From: Clostridia bacterium
Lineage (GTDB): Bacteria > Bacillota > Sulfobacillia > SLMV01
Length of the DNA stretch: 18,286 bases
Reading direction: 5' to 3'
Assembly: GCA_007133365.1 (NCBI GenBank)
Contig: SLMV01000131.1
Coordinates: forward strand, 1-18,286
Shown: one piece after another, positions 6,640 through 14,974 of the stretch
How the letters are laid out: each line of letters begins with the position of its first letter
Position numbering within the stretch: the stretch's first letter is position 1
Notes under the pieces: model-generated
Seen by the model: the letters and a program-made list of their open reading frames with translations, nothing else
What the model was told of the DNA's origin: nothing
Databases searched by the model: none
Position numbers and translations under genes: made by a program

Positions 6640-8060
6640 TCGATTACCGAGATGATGACTCCCCTCGTGATGCCTGCGGTGTTTTCGGCATCTGGGGGCA
6701 TCCTCACGCCGTTGTTTTGACGCATTACGGGTTGTATGCCTTGCAACATCGTGGACAGGAATCGGCCGGAATGGCTGTCCGGGATGAATGCGGTCGATTG
6801 GTTTTGCATCGAGGCATGGGGCTGGTTGCGGATGTCTTTGACGCGGCCACGATGAGTGAATTGTCGGGGTCCGCCACGCTTGGGCATGTTCGTTATTCCA
6901 CCACCGGGTCCAGTGCTTTGGCCAATGCCCAACCCTTGAAGGTCCGGATGAAAGCGAAGAACGTGGCGTTAGCCCATAACGGGAACTTGGTTAACGCGGA
7001 GAAAATCCGTGATCAGTTAGAAAGCGAAGGAAGTATTTTCCAGACCACATCCGATACGGAGGTCATCGCGCATTTGGCAGCACGGGCGCCGGGTGATTCG
7101 ATGCGGCAGAATTTGCTTCGCGCTTTGCAACAGGTGCAAGGGGCCTATGGATTTGCCGCTTTGACGTCAAACGCCCTGTTTGCCGCAAGGGATCCCCATG
7201 GGATTCGGCCCCTTTCCCTCGGACGCCTGGAAAACGGCTGGGTGGTGGCATCGGAAACTTGTGCCCTCGATGCGGCCGGGGCGACCTTTATCCGGGACGT
7301 GGCACCGGGCGAGATGCTGATTATCGACGATGATGGTATCAACAGCGTTCAAATTGATCCGGATAACCCGAGGACCGAGGCCTTTTGTATTTTCGAACAC
7401 ATTTATTTTGCCCGCCCGGACAGCAACATGGGGGGGATTAACGTCCATCAGGCCCGAAAAAACATGGGGCGTTTGCTCGCGCAGGATCATCCGGTGGATG
7501 CGGATGTGGTCACCGGGGTACCGGACTCGAGTCTATCGGCGGCGACCGGATATGCGGAGGAAACGCGGATCCCCTACGAGATGGGCTTGGTTCGAAACCG
7601 CTACATTGGGCGGACATTCATTCAACCGGGTGATGAGCTTCGGCAAAAGGGCGTGCGGCTTAAACTCAACCCGCTTTTGAAAGTGGTTCAGAATCGCCGT
7701 GTGGTGTTGGTCGACGATTCCATTGTCCGGGGGACGACGTCGAAAACGTTGGTTCGCTTGCTGCGCGAAGCCGGGGCCCGCGAAGTTCACTTACGGATCA
7801 GTTCGCCGCCCTATCGGCATCCTTGTTATTTCGGCATTGACACCAGCACTCGCGGTCAGCTCATCGCGACCGACCGATCGGTGGATGAGGTACAGCAATT
7901 GATCGGTGCGGATTCTTTGGCCTATTTGTCGGGCGAGCGCGTGGTGGAAGCATCGGGAGGACGTTTGGACGATTTTTGTATGGCTTGCTTTACCGGGAAC
8001 TATTGCATGGCAATGAATGATGCCAATGATAAGTTGGCCTTGGAGGTGGAAAAGGGATGA
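6636..8060 (+). CDS. purF: Amidophosphoribosyltransferase
   Basis: 474 residues (B. subtilis 476). It catalyses the first committed step, PRPP + glutamine to phosphoribosylamine. The N-terminal Ntn-hydrolase glutaminase begins at Cys14 in ACGVFGIWG. The 13 residues before it, unusually acidic (DYRDDDS), form a propeptide that must be cleaved to free the catalytic Cys, as in B. subtilis. The C-terminal phosphoribosyltransferase domain has the PRPP loop VVLVDDSIVRGTTS at 356-369. Four cysteines fit the structural 4Fe-4S ligands of the Bacillus type: Cys251 (FCIFEH), Cys397 (HPCYFGID), Cys448 and Cys451 (FCMACFTGNY). The cluster makes the enzyme oxygen-labile in that family. GTG 6636 forms a GTGA overlap with the purL stop. 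Feedback by purine nucleotides is a family property and cannot be read here. Confidence 0.97.
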   Translation: MIDYRDDDSPRDACGVFGIWGHPHAVVLTHYGLYALQHRGQESAGMAVRDECGRLVLHRGMGLVADVFDAATMSELSGSATLGHVRYSTTGSSALANAQPLKVRMKAKNVALAHNGNLVNAEKIRDQLESEGSIFQTTSDTEVIAHLAARAPGDSMRQNLLRALQQVQGAYGFAALTSNALFAARDPHGIRPLSLGRLENGWVVASETCALDAAGATFIRDVAPGEMLIIDDDGINSVQIDPDNPRTEAFCIFEHIYFARPDSNMGGINVHQARKNMGRLLAQDHPVDADVVTGVPDSSLSAATGYAEETRIPYEMGLVRNRYIGRTFIQPGDELRQKGVRLKLNPLLKVVQNRRVVLVDDSIVRGTTSKTLVRLLREAGAREVHLRISSPPYRHPCYFGIDTSTRGQLIATDRSVDEVQQLIGADSLAYLSGERVVEASGGRLDDFCMACFTGNYCMAMNDANDKLALEVEKG

Positions 8061-9073
8061 GGAAGGAGCTGAGTTATCGAGACGCTGGTGTCGACATTGA
8101 TGCGGCGGATCGCATCTTGGACTCGCTCCGCGAAACCATTATGAGCACGTGGACGTCCCGGACGGTGACGGAGTTGGGCGGTTTTGCCGCCGCTTACCAG
8201 CCCCCCTGGGAGGCCTATCGACGTCCCCATCTCGTCGCATGCACCGACGGGGTAGGAACCAAGTTGAAACTAGCCGGGCAATTGGAGGCGTATCGGGGAG
8301 TGGGCGTGGACTGTGTGGCCATGGTGGTCAATGACCTCGTGACGGGGGGAGCACGTCCCCTCTTCTTCCTTGACTATATTGCGGCTGCTAAACTCGAACC
8401 AAAGCCTATCCAAGCGTTGGTCGAAGGATTGGTTGAAGGTTGTCGTGAAGCGGAGTGTGCGCTCATAGGGGGCGAGACGGCCGAGATGCCCGGAGTCTAT
8501 CAGCTCGGTGATCACGAAATCGTGGGATTTGCCGTTGGCATTCTTGAAGGCGATCCCGGCGCTAAACCCCGGCGGATACAACCTGATGATGTGGCAATTG
8601 GCCTCGCGTCGTCCGGTCCGCATAGCAATGGATATTCCTTGATTCGTCGGATCGTAGAAGAATGCGGATGGCATCTGACCGAGCCATTGGATGGTTTGGA
8701 CGAGACATTGGGTGAGGCCCTATTACGTCCGACCCGGATTTATGTCCGTCCGGTTCGTGCCCTTTTCAAAAAGGGCTGGGCGTTGGCTTGTGCGCACATT
8801 ACCGGTGGCGGGTTGATGGCCAATATTTCGCGGGTGGTGCCCGAGGGGCTTCAATTACAAGTGGATTGGTCGAGCTGGCAGGTGCCGCCAATTTTTGACG
8901 TATTGGCCGATGCCGGTAACGTTTCGGTGGAGGAAATGCGTCGCACCTTTAATCTCGGCGTGGGCATGGTGGTTATCGTCCCTCCAGAAACGACAAACGA
9001 TGCGCTCTCACTCCTTGATGATCTTGGATATTCCGCTTGGCTTTTGGGGCGGGTGAAGGACGATGGCTCATAA
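8057..9073 (+). CDS. purM: Phosphoribosylformylglycinamidine cyclo-ligase (AIR synthetase)
   Basis: 338 residues, normal for the family. It closes the imidazole ring, FGAM + ATP to AIR. Family features are LSYRDAGVDID at 5-15, CTDGVGTKLK from 62, MVVNDLVTGGARPLFFLDYIA, GGETAEMPGVY at 138-148, GLASSGPHSNGYSLIR and HITGGGL. The start is ATG 8057, overlapping the purF stop (ATGA), with GGAGGTGG at 8042-8049 seven bases before it. The gene ends 11 bases inside purN. It is intact and has no unusual features. Confidence 0.97.
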   Translation: MRKELSYRDAGVDIDAADRILDSLRETIMSTWTSRTVTELGGFAAAYQPPWEAYRRPHLVACTDGVGTKLKLAGQLEAYRGVGVDCVAMVVNDLVTGGARPLFFLDYIAAAKLEPKPIQALVEGLVEGCREAECALIGGETAEMPGVYQLGDHEIVGFAVGILEGDPGAKPRRIQPDDVAIGLASSGPHSNGYSLIRRIVEECGWHLTEPLDGLDETLGEALLRPTRIYVRPVRALFKKGWALACAHITGGGLMANISRVVPEGLQLQVDWSSWQVPPIFDVLADAGNVSVEEMRRTFNLGVGMVVIVPPETTNDALSLLDDLGYSAWLLGRVKDDGS

Positions 9074-9683
9074 ACGATTGGCGTTTATGGCATCAGGGCG
9101 AGGAAGCAACATGCAAGCCATTTTATCCGCGGCGGATGATGCCGCTATTCCGGTGCATCCAGTCTTATTGCTCACGGATCAGCCCACGGCGCCGGCCATC
9201 GCGATTGCAAAAGAGGCTGGCCTCAAAGTGGAAGTGCTTCGTTATCGAGATTTTGACTCTCGCGAAGCCTTCGGTGAGAAGGCGCTTGAGATCCTTCGGC
9301 ACCATGAGGTGGACGGGGTCGCCCTGGCCGGGTTTATGCGGATCTTGCCCGAAAACGTGATTGAGGGATTCGAGGGGATGATCTTCAATATTCACCCATC
9401 GCTTCTTCCCGCTTTTCCTGGTTTGAATGCGGTTCGCCAGGCACTCGATTACGGGGTGCGAATTGCGGGTTGTACGGTGCACTTGGTGGACCAAGGAGTG
9501 GATACGGGCCCAATTGTGCTTCAGGCGGCGGTTTGGGTGCAGCAAGAGGATGATGAAGACACCCTGGCTGCGCGCATTTTAGAATGGGAACATCAGATTT
9601 ACCCCAAAGCCCTCCGTCTATGGGCCAAAGATCAATTAGAAGTCGAGGGAAGGAAGGTGTGGATTCGCGATGACGAAGGATAG
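9063..9683 (+). CDS. purN: Phosphoribosylglycinamide formyltransferase (folate-dependent)
   Basis: 206 residues. It transfers the formyl group of 10-formyl-tetrahydrofolate to GAR, giving FGAR. GRGSN at 12-16 is the phosphate-binding loop. The catalytic set is present: Asn109 and His111 in FNIHPSLLPAFPG, and Asp147 in VDQGVDTGPI (E. coli N106, H108, D144). The ATG at 9063 gives the usual short lead-in to the first strand. It overlaps purM by 11 bases. The nearest AGGA (9057-9060) is only two bases from the ATG, so it probably depends on ribosomes finishing purM. Using a folate donor makes this operon sensitive to folate supply, which may matter for the ECF gene upstream. Confidence 0.96.
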   Translation: MAHKRLAFMASGRGSNMQAILSAADDAAIPVHPVLLLTDQPTAPAIAIAKEAGLKVEVLRYRDFDSREAFGEKALEILRHHEVDGVALAGFMRILPENVIEGFEGMIFNIHPSLLPAFPGLNAVRQALDYGVRIAGCTVHLVDQGVDTGPIVLQAAVWVQQEDDEDTLAARILEWEHQIYPKALRLWAKDQLEVEGRKVWIRDDEG

Positions 9684-11226
9684 AGTCGCGCTTATTAGTT
9701 GTTGGGACAAATCCGGAATTATTCCGTTGGCAGAATCATTGATCGATCAGGGGTGGACGATTATTTCGACGGGGGGAACGGCCTCGACTTTATCGGAATC
9801 TGGTGTTTCGGTTACGGATGTTTCGGATTACACCGGGCATCCTTCTTTTTTGGACGGCCGGGTGAAAACCCTGCATCCGGCCATCTTCGGGGGGATTTTA
9901 GCCCGTCGCCATTGTCCGGAGGACATGGAGGCGTTGGGGGAGTTTGGGTACCTTCCGATCGACTTGGTCGTGGTTAATTTATATCCCTTTGAAGCGACAT
10001 TGGCGTCGAGTCCCTCGGAGGCGGAAATCCTTGAGAAGATTGATGTGGGCGGCGCCACACTTCTTCGGGCAGCGGCCAAGAACTTCCCGTCGGTTATGGT
10101 CTGTTGTGATCCCAGCGATTATCCCGGGCTTTTAAAAGCGCTGAATCTTGGGGACGTTGATGCGGTCTTTCGGCGCCGGCTTGCGGGGAGTGCTTTTCGG
10201 CATTTGTCGCGTTATGATGCCTTGATTGCCGATTACCTCGACCCAACGACGCAGTATCCCGATGAATTGACCTTGCCGCTTAAAAAGAAATGGTCCCTTC
10301 GGTATGGGGAAAATCCTCATCAATCGGCCGCCTTTTATTCCTATCCAGGCAACACGTCAGTTGATTTGAGTGCCATGGAATTGTTGATGGGACCCGAGTT
10401 ATCGTTTAACAACATTGTTGATATCGATGCTGCGGTTGGACTGTTATCGGAGTTTGATGAACCGGGGGCATGCGCCGTTAAGCACACCAACCCATGTGGG
10501 GTTTCGTTGGGCGATGATATTGCATCGGCTTTTTCGGCTGCTTATGAAAGTGATCCCGTCTCCATATTCGGCGGTGTGGTTGCGCTCAATCGACCGGTGG
10601 ACATGGACGTCGTTTCTTTCATTGTTGACAAGAAACTGTTTTTGGAAGTTTTGATCGCGCCGTCTTTTAGCGAAGACGCTCTGACCCGATTAGCACGACG
10701 AAAGAAACTGCGGGTCATTGCTCACCCCGGTTTGAAAGAGATCAGAAGAGGCGACCACGACTCTAGCGCGCGGCGTTTAGGACGTTTTGTCAGTGGTGGT
10801 GTGCTTCTCAATTCACCCGATGTGGGTGCGGTGTCGGTGACGGACTGGACCGTTGCCGGACAGTATGCACCGACGGATGCTCAATGGCGAGATGCTGAAT
10901 TTGCCTGGCTGGTCGCAAAGCACACCAAATCCAATGCCATCGTGATCGCTCGTGATCAGCGGACGCTGGGAGTGGGTGCCGGCCAAATGAATCGGGTGGG
11001 ATCGGCCCAACTCGCCCTCGATAACGCAGGGGATGCTGCCGAAGGCGCGGTATTAGCCTCTGATGGTTTTTTACCGTTTGATGATGTTGCCCAAGCGGCG
11101 TCGCGAGCCGGAATCGGTGTGATCGTTCAACCGGGTGGCTCTTTGCGCGATGAGGATTCGATCAAAGTTGCCGATGCCACCGGCATGGCCATGCTCTTTA
11201 CCGGCCGTCGCCATTTTCGTCATTAA
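9670..11226 (+). CDS. purH: Bifunctional AICAR formyltransferase / IMP cyclohydrolase
   Basis: 518 residues. It performs the last two steps to IMP. The N-terminal MGS-like cyclohydrolase domain (about 1-150) shows STGGTASTL, DYTGHPSFLDGRVKTLHP and VNLYPF. The C-terminal AICAR transformylase domain shows RYGENPHQSA, LSFNNIVDIDAA, and KHTNPCG with the catalytic Lys271-His272. It also has GVGAGQMNRVGS, the LASDGFLPF block and the GRRHFRH end. The start ATG 9670 lies 14 bases inside purN, the longest overlap in the operon; the AAGGAAGG-like site around 9650-9657 is rather far (12 bases). Intact and normal in length. Confidence 0.97.
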   Translation: MTKDRVALISCWDKSGIIPLAESLIDQGWTIISTGGTASTLSESGVSVTDVSDYTGHPSFLDGRVKTLHPAIFGGILARRHCPEDMEALGEFGYLPIDLVVVNLYPFEATLASSPSEAEILEKIDVGGATLLRAAAKNFPSVMVCCDPSDYPGLLKALNLGDVDAVFRRRLAGSAFRHLSRYDALIADYLDPTTQYPDELTLPLKKKWSLRYGENPHQSAAFYSYPGNTSVDLSAMELLMGPELSFNNIVDIDAAVGLLSEFDEPGACAVKHTNPCGVSLGDDIASAFSAAYESDPVSIFGGVVALNRPVDMDVVSFIVDKKLFLEVLIAPSFSEDALTRLARRKKLRVIAHPGLKEIRRGDHDSSARRLGRFVSGGVLLNSPDVGAVSVTDWTVAGQYAPTDAQWRDAEFAWLVAKHTKSNAIVIARDQRTLGVGAGQMNRVGSAQLALDNAGDAAEGAVLASDGFLPFDDVAQAASRAGIGVIVQPGGSLRDEDSIKVADATGMAMLFTGRRHFRH

Positions 11227-11227
11227 A

Positions 11228-11235
11228 GAGGAGGG
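11228..11235 (+). promoter_or_regulatory. Ribosome binding site of purD
   Basis: GAGGAGGG-type site just after the purH stop, a few bases before ATG 11240. It fixes the purD start and rejects the longer in-frame reading from 11135, which runs through purH. Confidence 0.8.
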
Positions 11236-11239
11236 AACG

Positions 11240-12505
11240 ATGAAAGTCTTAGTGTTGGGTTCGGGAGGTCGCGAACATACCTTGGTGTGGAAATTGGCTC
11301 AGAGTTCGGCGCTGACCGACCTCTTGGCTTTACCCGGGAATCCCGGAATGGAAAATTTAGCCCGGCGAATTCGGGCGAATCCGGATGATATTTCCGAGGT
11401 GGTAGAGACAGCGAAACGAGAAGTGGTGGATTTGGTGGTGATCGGGCCGGAAAACCCACTGGCAGCGGGTTTGGTGGATGCGTTGTCCGATGCAAAGATT
11501 CCGGCTTTTGGGCCATCGCGAGCGGCTGCCCAAATTGAAAGTAGCAAAGCATTTGCTAAAGATTTGATGCTCAGCTGCAACGTTCCGACGGCGGATTACG
11601 AGGTGTTTGATGATCCCCGGGCGGCCCGTGAATATTTTGGCTCTTGTTCGTTACCAAAAGTGATCAAGGCGGATGGTCTGGCGGCCGGAAAAGGCGTAAC
11701 GGTCGTAAACGATCGTCAGGAGGGACTAACGATCCTGGCCGAACTGATGGAACAAGAGCGCTTAGGCTCGGCCGGTCGGCGGGTCATTATCGAAGAATGC
11801 CTTGAGGGCCCCGAGTTGAGTGTCATGGCGATTACGGATGGCATCGAGGTGGTGCCTTTGGTCGCCGCCCAGGACTATAAATCGATCCGCGAACATGGAG
11901 AAGGGCCCAACACAGGCGGGATGGGGTCCTATTCGCCCGTTCCGTTTTGTGATGAGCCGTTAATGACGCAAATTGAATCCTCGGTGCTACGGCCGGTGAT
12001 CGACGAGATGCGACGAAGGGGTACTCCGTTTCGCGGTGTGTTGTACGGTGGCTTGATGCTAACGGATGCGGGACCCAAGGTCTTGGAGTTTAACTGCCGT
12101 TTTGGTGATCCCGAAACCCAGGTGGTGCTCCCGCGGTTGGCGTCGGATCTTTTGCCCTTACTGTTGGCCTCCGCCGGTGTCACCGATGATTTCAAACGGC
12201 AAGCACAGGCGATCAGATGGCGCAACGAGGCCGCCGTTTGTGTCATCTTGGCATCCAACGGGTATCCCGGGCCTTACGAGAAGGGGCATCCGATCAAAGG
12301 GCTCGAGCACGTACCAGAAGATGTCCTCGTATTTCACGCCGGCACTGAACAAGCGAACGACGGGTTGGTCACCGCCGGTGGTCGCGTCCTCGGTGTCACG
12401 GCAGTTGGCGATGGTTTGGCCCGGGCAAGCGAAAGAGCCTATGATGCAGTGGAAGGAATCTCTTTTAGGGGAGTGCAATTCCGACGGGATATTGCGCAAC
12501 TATAA
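11240..12505 (+). CDS. purD: Phosphoribosylamine-glycine ligase (GAR synthetase)
   Basis: 421 residues. It is an ATP-grasp enzyme that joins phosphoribosylamine and glycine to give GAR, the second pathway step. The N-terminal loop GSGGREH at 7-13 is diagnostic. The ATP-grasp core shows IKADGLAAGKGVTV, EECLEGPELSVM, GPNTGGMGSYSP and the metal/ATP residues in EFNCRFGDPETQ. The ATG 11240 has a strong ribosome site and lies 13 bases after purH, the only non-overlapping junction in the operon. It is the last pur gene; a 205-base gap follows before pcrA. Intact, usual length. Confidence 0.97.
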   Translation: MKVLVLGSGGREHTLVWKLAQSSALTDLLALPGNPGMENLARRIRANPDDISEVVETAKREVVDLVVIGPENPLAAGLVDALSDAKIPAFGPSRAAAQIESSKAFAKDLMLSCNVPTADYEVFDDPRAAREYFGSCSLPKVIKADGLAAGKGVTVVNDRQEGLTILAELMEQERLGSAGRRVIIEECLEGPELSVMAITDGIEVVPLVAAQDYKSIREHGEGPNTGGMGSYSPVPFCDEPLMTQIESSVLRPVIDEMRRRGTPFRGVLYGGLMLTDAGPKVLEFNCRFGDPETQVVLPRLASDLLPLLLASAGVTDDFKRQAQAIRWRNEAAVCVILASNGYPGPYEKGHPIKGLEHVPEDVLVFHAGTEQANDGLVTAGGRVLGVTAVGDGLARASERAYDAVEGISFRGVQFRRDIAQL

Positions 12506-12615
12506 GTGGCGGATTCTCGATGTTGCCGCGTCGAGTGGGCATGAGAACGAACGCAAAGTTTATCGACAAGGCATCCGGCTGATCGGGCAAGCGCACACTG
12601 TTGGGTCGTGTCATT

Positions 12616-12634
12616 TCGGGGCGGCCCGCCTCGA
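12616..12634 (+). terminator. GC-rich hairpin after purD, possible weak terminator
   Basis: TCGGGGC and GCCTCGA can pair as a 7-bp stem (one G-T pair) around a 5-base GGCCC loop, 110 bases after the purD stop. It is followed by TTCCT and not a real T run. A classic intrinsic terminator is therefore not shown; pausing, RNA 3'-end protection or partial read-through into pcrA are equally possible. Confidence 0.35.
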
Positions 12635-12662
12635 TTCCTAACGGACGGGGAAGTCAAAATGG

Positions 12663-12671
12663 TGCTATCAT
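12663..12671 (+). promoter_or_regulatory. Extended -10 promoter for pcrA
   Basis: TGCTATCAT carries the TGN extension followed by TATCAT (five of six to TATAAT). A weak -35-like CGGACG sits at 12642-12647 with an 18-base spacer. Transcription would start near 12678, about 33 bases before the pcrA start. This suggests pcrA and the genes after it have their own basal promoter besides any read-through from the pur operon. Confidence 0.45.
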
Positions 12672-12710
12672 CGGCTCCGATCCCCATGTTAAAATGGGCG
12701 AACGAGCGGG

Positions 12711-14960
12711 GTGAAAATATTGGAGTGGCGGAATCGCCTTAATGACGTACAACAAAGCGCCGTAGCGCACGGAGAGGGTCCGGTGTTGGTCTTAGCCGGT
12801 GCCGGAAGTGGAAAGACTCGGGTTTTGACCCATCGCTTGGCCTATCTCATTCACCGACGTGAGGTTCATCCGAATGATATCCTGGCCATCACCTTTACCA
12901 ATAAAGCCGCGCGGGAAATGCGCGAACGCTGTGAGGCTTTGATCGGGGATTCCATCCGGGGTATGTGGATCGGAACCTTTCACGGCATCGGACTGCGCAT
13001 TCTTCGTTTGAATGCCGAACGACTGGGATACAGTTCTAGTTTCGCGATCTTTGATCGGGCCGATCAGCAACGTTTAATCAAGGATATTCTAAAGGAGCAA
13101 AACCTCAGCGAGAAACAGTGGCAACCCAATGCGATCCTTGATCGGATAAGTCGGGCGAAAAACGACTTGTTGGGGCCGGCTGATTTTAAGCCAGGGGATT
13201 ATTTTGAACAGAAGGTGGCCGACCTATATGTTGATTATCAGAAGCGTCTTTTCGAGTATAACGCGATGGATTTTGATGATCTCATTCGGCTGACCACGCA
13301 TCTGCTCTTAGCGCACCCCGATATTGGAACGCATTATGCGGAGAAGTTTCAACATGTTTTGGTGGATGAGTATCAGGACACCAATCATGCCCAATATCGA
13401 CTCATCAAGGCGTTTTCCAAGATCCATCGTAATATCTTCGCGGTAGGGGATTCCGACCAGTCGATCTATGGTTGGCGTGGCGCGGATATCGGCAATATCT
13501 TGCGCTTTGAATCGGATTTCCCCGAGGCGGACATTTATAAGTTGGAACAAAACTATCGTTCGACATCGCCTATCTTGGAAGCGGCCCATCGAATTATTCG
13601 CCATAACGCGGCGCGTCAGGAAAAAGAACTTTGGACGCGTCGAGATGGTGGTGATCCCGTCATTTTTTATCACGCGCCCTCGGCTGAAATGGAAGCCCGC
13701 TTTGTGGTCTCTTATATCGAACAGCTGGCGCGTGAGGAGAACCGACCGTGGTCGGATTTTGCCATTTTGTATCGCACCCATGCCCAATCCCGATTACTGG
13801 AGATGACCTGCCATGAACGAAGCGTGCCCTTCCGGATCTTGGGTTCGGTCGGATTTTATGATCGGACCGAAGTTCGAGACGCATTGAGTCTTTTACGGGT
13901 TATTGCCAATCCTCAGGACTGGGTGAGCGTCCGGCGGATTATCAACCGCCCCAAACGGGGGATCGGGCCCGCGAGTTTAGATAAGATACAACAATTTGCA
14001 GAAGCCAACGGGTTGAACATCCACGAAGTGTTGGCCAATCCGGAGTCGGTGCCGGGCTTGAATAAACCCCAGCGTCTCGGACTGGCACGTTTCGGTCAAG
14101 GGCTAATCTCGGTCCTTCAAGATGTGCAGCAACGTTCGCCCGCCGAAATTTTGGAGGCGGCACTCGATGCGGTGGATTATTGGACCTATTTGGATGAGTT
14201 GGAGCCGATTACATCCTTTTCCCGTCGGGATAATCTTCGAGAGCTCATTGCGAGCGCTCAGCAGTTCGTGGTAGACGTTCGTCGGGGATTGATCCCCGGG
14301 GCCGAAGACATTGAATCCCAAGGTCAGGGGGCCCTCCTTGCCTTTCTAAACGGGGTGGCACTGGTGACAGATGTGGATACCTATGAGGAGTCGGAAAACC
14401 AAGTCACGCTCCTGACCCTCCACAGTGCCAAGGGCCTCGAGTTTCCGGTGGTCTTTATGGTCGGGTTGGAAGAAGGTTTGTTTCCCCACGCAAGGAGTCT
14501 GCTTGAATCCACGGCCTTAGAAGAGGAACGTCGTCTTTGCTATGTGGGGATGACGCGGGCGGAGGATCGCCTGATCATGACCTCTGCTGCATCGCGCAGC
14601 TATTATGGTGAGTACCCGAGTCCGACCGTGATTTCTCGGTTCATCGACGAAATTGGCGAGGACATGTTGGCGGAACTTGAGCCCAGAGAATCGGAATCCT
14701 GTCTCATGCCACCAGCGGATCACAAACTGGGCGCATCATTGAATCGCTCGGCGCCGAAAAAGGAAAAACAAAAAGAAATGTCTGCTCCTAAGGTCAAGTG
14801 GCAAGCCGGTGAGAAGGTTCGTCATCGCGTTTGGGGGGAGGGGCGAATTGTGGGGTGTCAGCGTCGAGAAGACGACGTTGAATTGACCATTGTTTTCGAT
14901 TCCGAGGGTCTGAAGACGGTGGTGGCAGATTATGCGCCCCTTGAACAGGTAAAAGACTGA
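12711..14960 (+). CDS. pcrA: ATP-dependent DNA helicase PcrA (UvrD/Rep family)
   Basis: 749 residues. A superfamily 1A 3'-5' helicase that unwinds DNA in repair, removes recombinase filaments and clears replication-transcription conflicts. Motifs in order are the Q motif LNDVQQ at 10-15; Walker A AGAGSGKT at 29-36; TFTNKAAREM; DEYQ at 219-222; VGDSDQSIYGWRGAD; LEQNYRST; TLHSAKGLEFPVVF; and EEERRLCYVGMTRAEDRL. After a charged linker (KKEKQKEM), a C-terminal module with VRHRVWGEGRIV and LTIVFDSEG matches the Tudor-like domain by which PcrA binds RNA polymerase. The start is GTG 12711; an in-frame stop at 12690 limits the upstream end and the ribosome site is poor. In B. subtilis pcrA also lies downstream of the pur operon but between pcrB and ligA. 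Neither of those is adjacent here. Confidence 0.95.
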   Translation: MKILEWRNRLNDVQQSAVAHGEGPVLVLAGAGSGKTRVLTHRLAYLIHRREVHPNDILAITFTNKAAREMRERCEALIGDSIRGMWIGTFHGIGLRILRLNAERLGYSSSFAIFDRADQQRLIKDILKEQNLSEKQWQPNAILDRISRAKNDLLGPADFKPGDYFEQKVADLYVDYQKRLFEYNAMDFDDLIRLTTHLLLAHPDIGTHYAEKFQHVLVDEYQDTNHAQYRLIKAFSKIHRNIFAVGDSDQSIYGWRGADIGNILRFESDFPEADIYKLEQNYRSTSPILEAAHRIIRHNAARQEKELWTRRDGGDPVIFYHAPSAEMEARFVVSYIEQLAREENRPWSDFAILYRTHAQSRLLEMTCHERSVPFRILGSVGFYDRTEVRDALSLLRVIANPQDWVSVRRIINRPKRGIGPASLDKIQQFAEANGLNIHEVLANPESVPGLNKPQRLGLARFGQGLISVLQDVQQRSPAEILEAALDAVDYWTYLDELEPITSFSRRDNLRELIASAQQFVVDVRRGLIPGAEDIESQGQGALLAFLNGVALVTDVDTYEESENQVTLLTLHSAKGLEFPVVFMVGLEEGLFPHARSLLESTALEEERRLCYVGMTRAEDRLIMTSAASRSYYGEYPSPTVISRFIDEIGEDMLAELEPRESESCLMPPADHKLGASLNRSAPKKEKQKEMSAPKVKWQAGEKVRHRVWGEGRIVGCQRREDDVELTIVFDSEGLKTVVADYAPLEQVKD

Positions 14961-14974
14961 GGCGGTGGTCCGAG

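Larger units (their letters stand above)
12506..12710. other. Intergenic region between purD and pcrA
   Basis: No gene is recognised in these 205 bases. One plus-strand frame is open to a stop at 12641, but it is a continuation of a shadow frame of purD. It has no own start with a ribosome site, and the residues resemble nothing I know. The region contains the GC hairpin at 12616-12634 and the pcrA promoter at about 12663-12671, listed separately. Short inverted repeats lie at 12670-12681 (ATCGG-CT-CCGAT) and 12683-12698 (CCCAT-N6-ATGGG). Confidence 0.6.

Noticed and set aside
11135..11239. 35-residue N-terminal extension of PurD
   Set aside because: It is a shadow of the purH 3' end; the strong ribosome site and the MKVLVLGSGGREH start fix ATG 11240.
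12548..12561. LexA (SOS) box upstream of pcrA
   Set aside because: CGAAC is followed by GTTT but with the wrong spacing and without the closing bases of the Gram-positive consensus.
12439..12687. 82-residue minus-strand frame across the purD-pcrA gap
   Set aside because: It overlaps the end of purD antisense, shows no family features and has no recognisable ribosome site.
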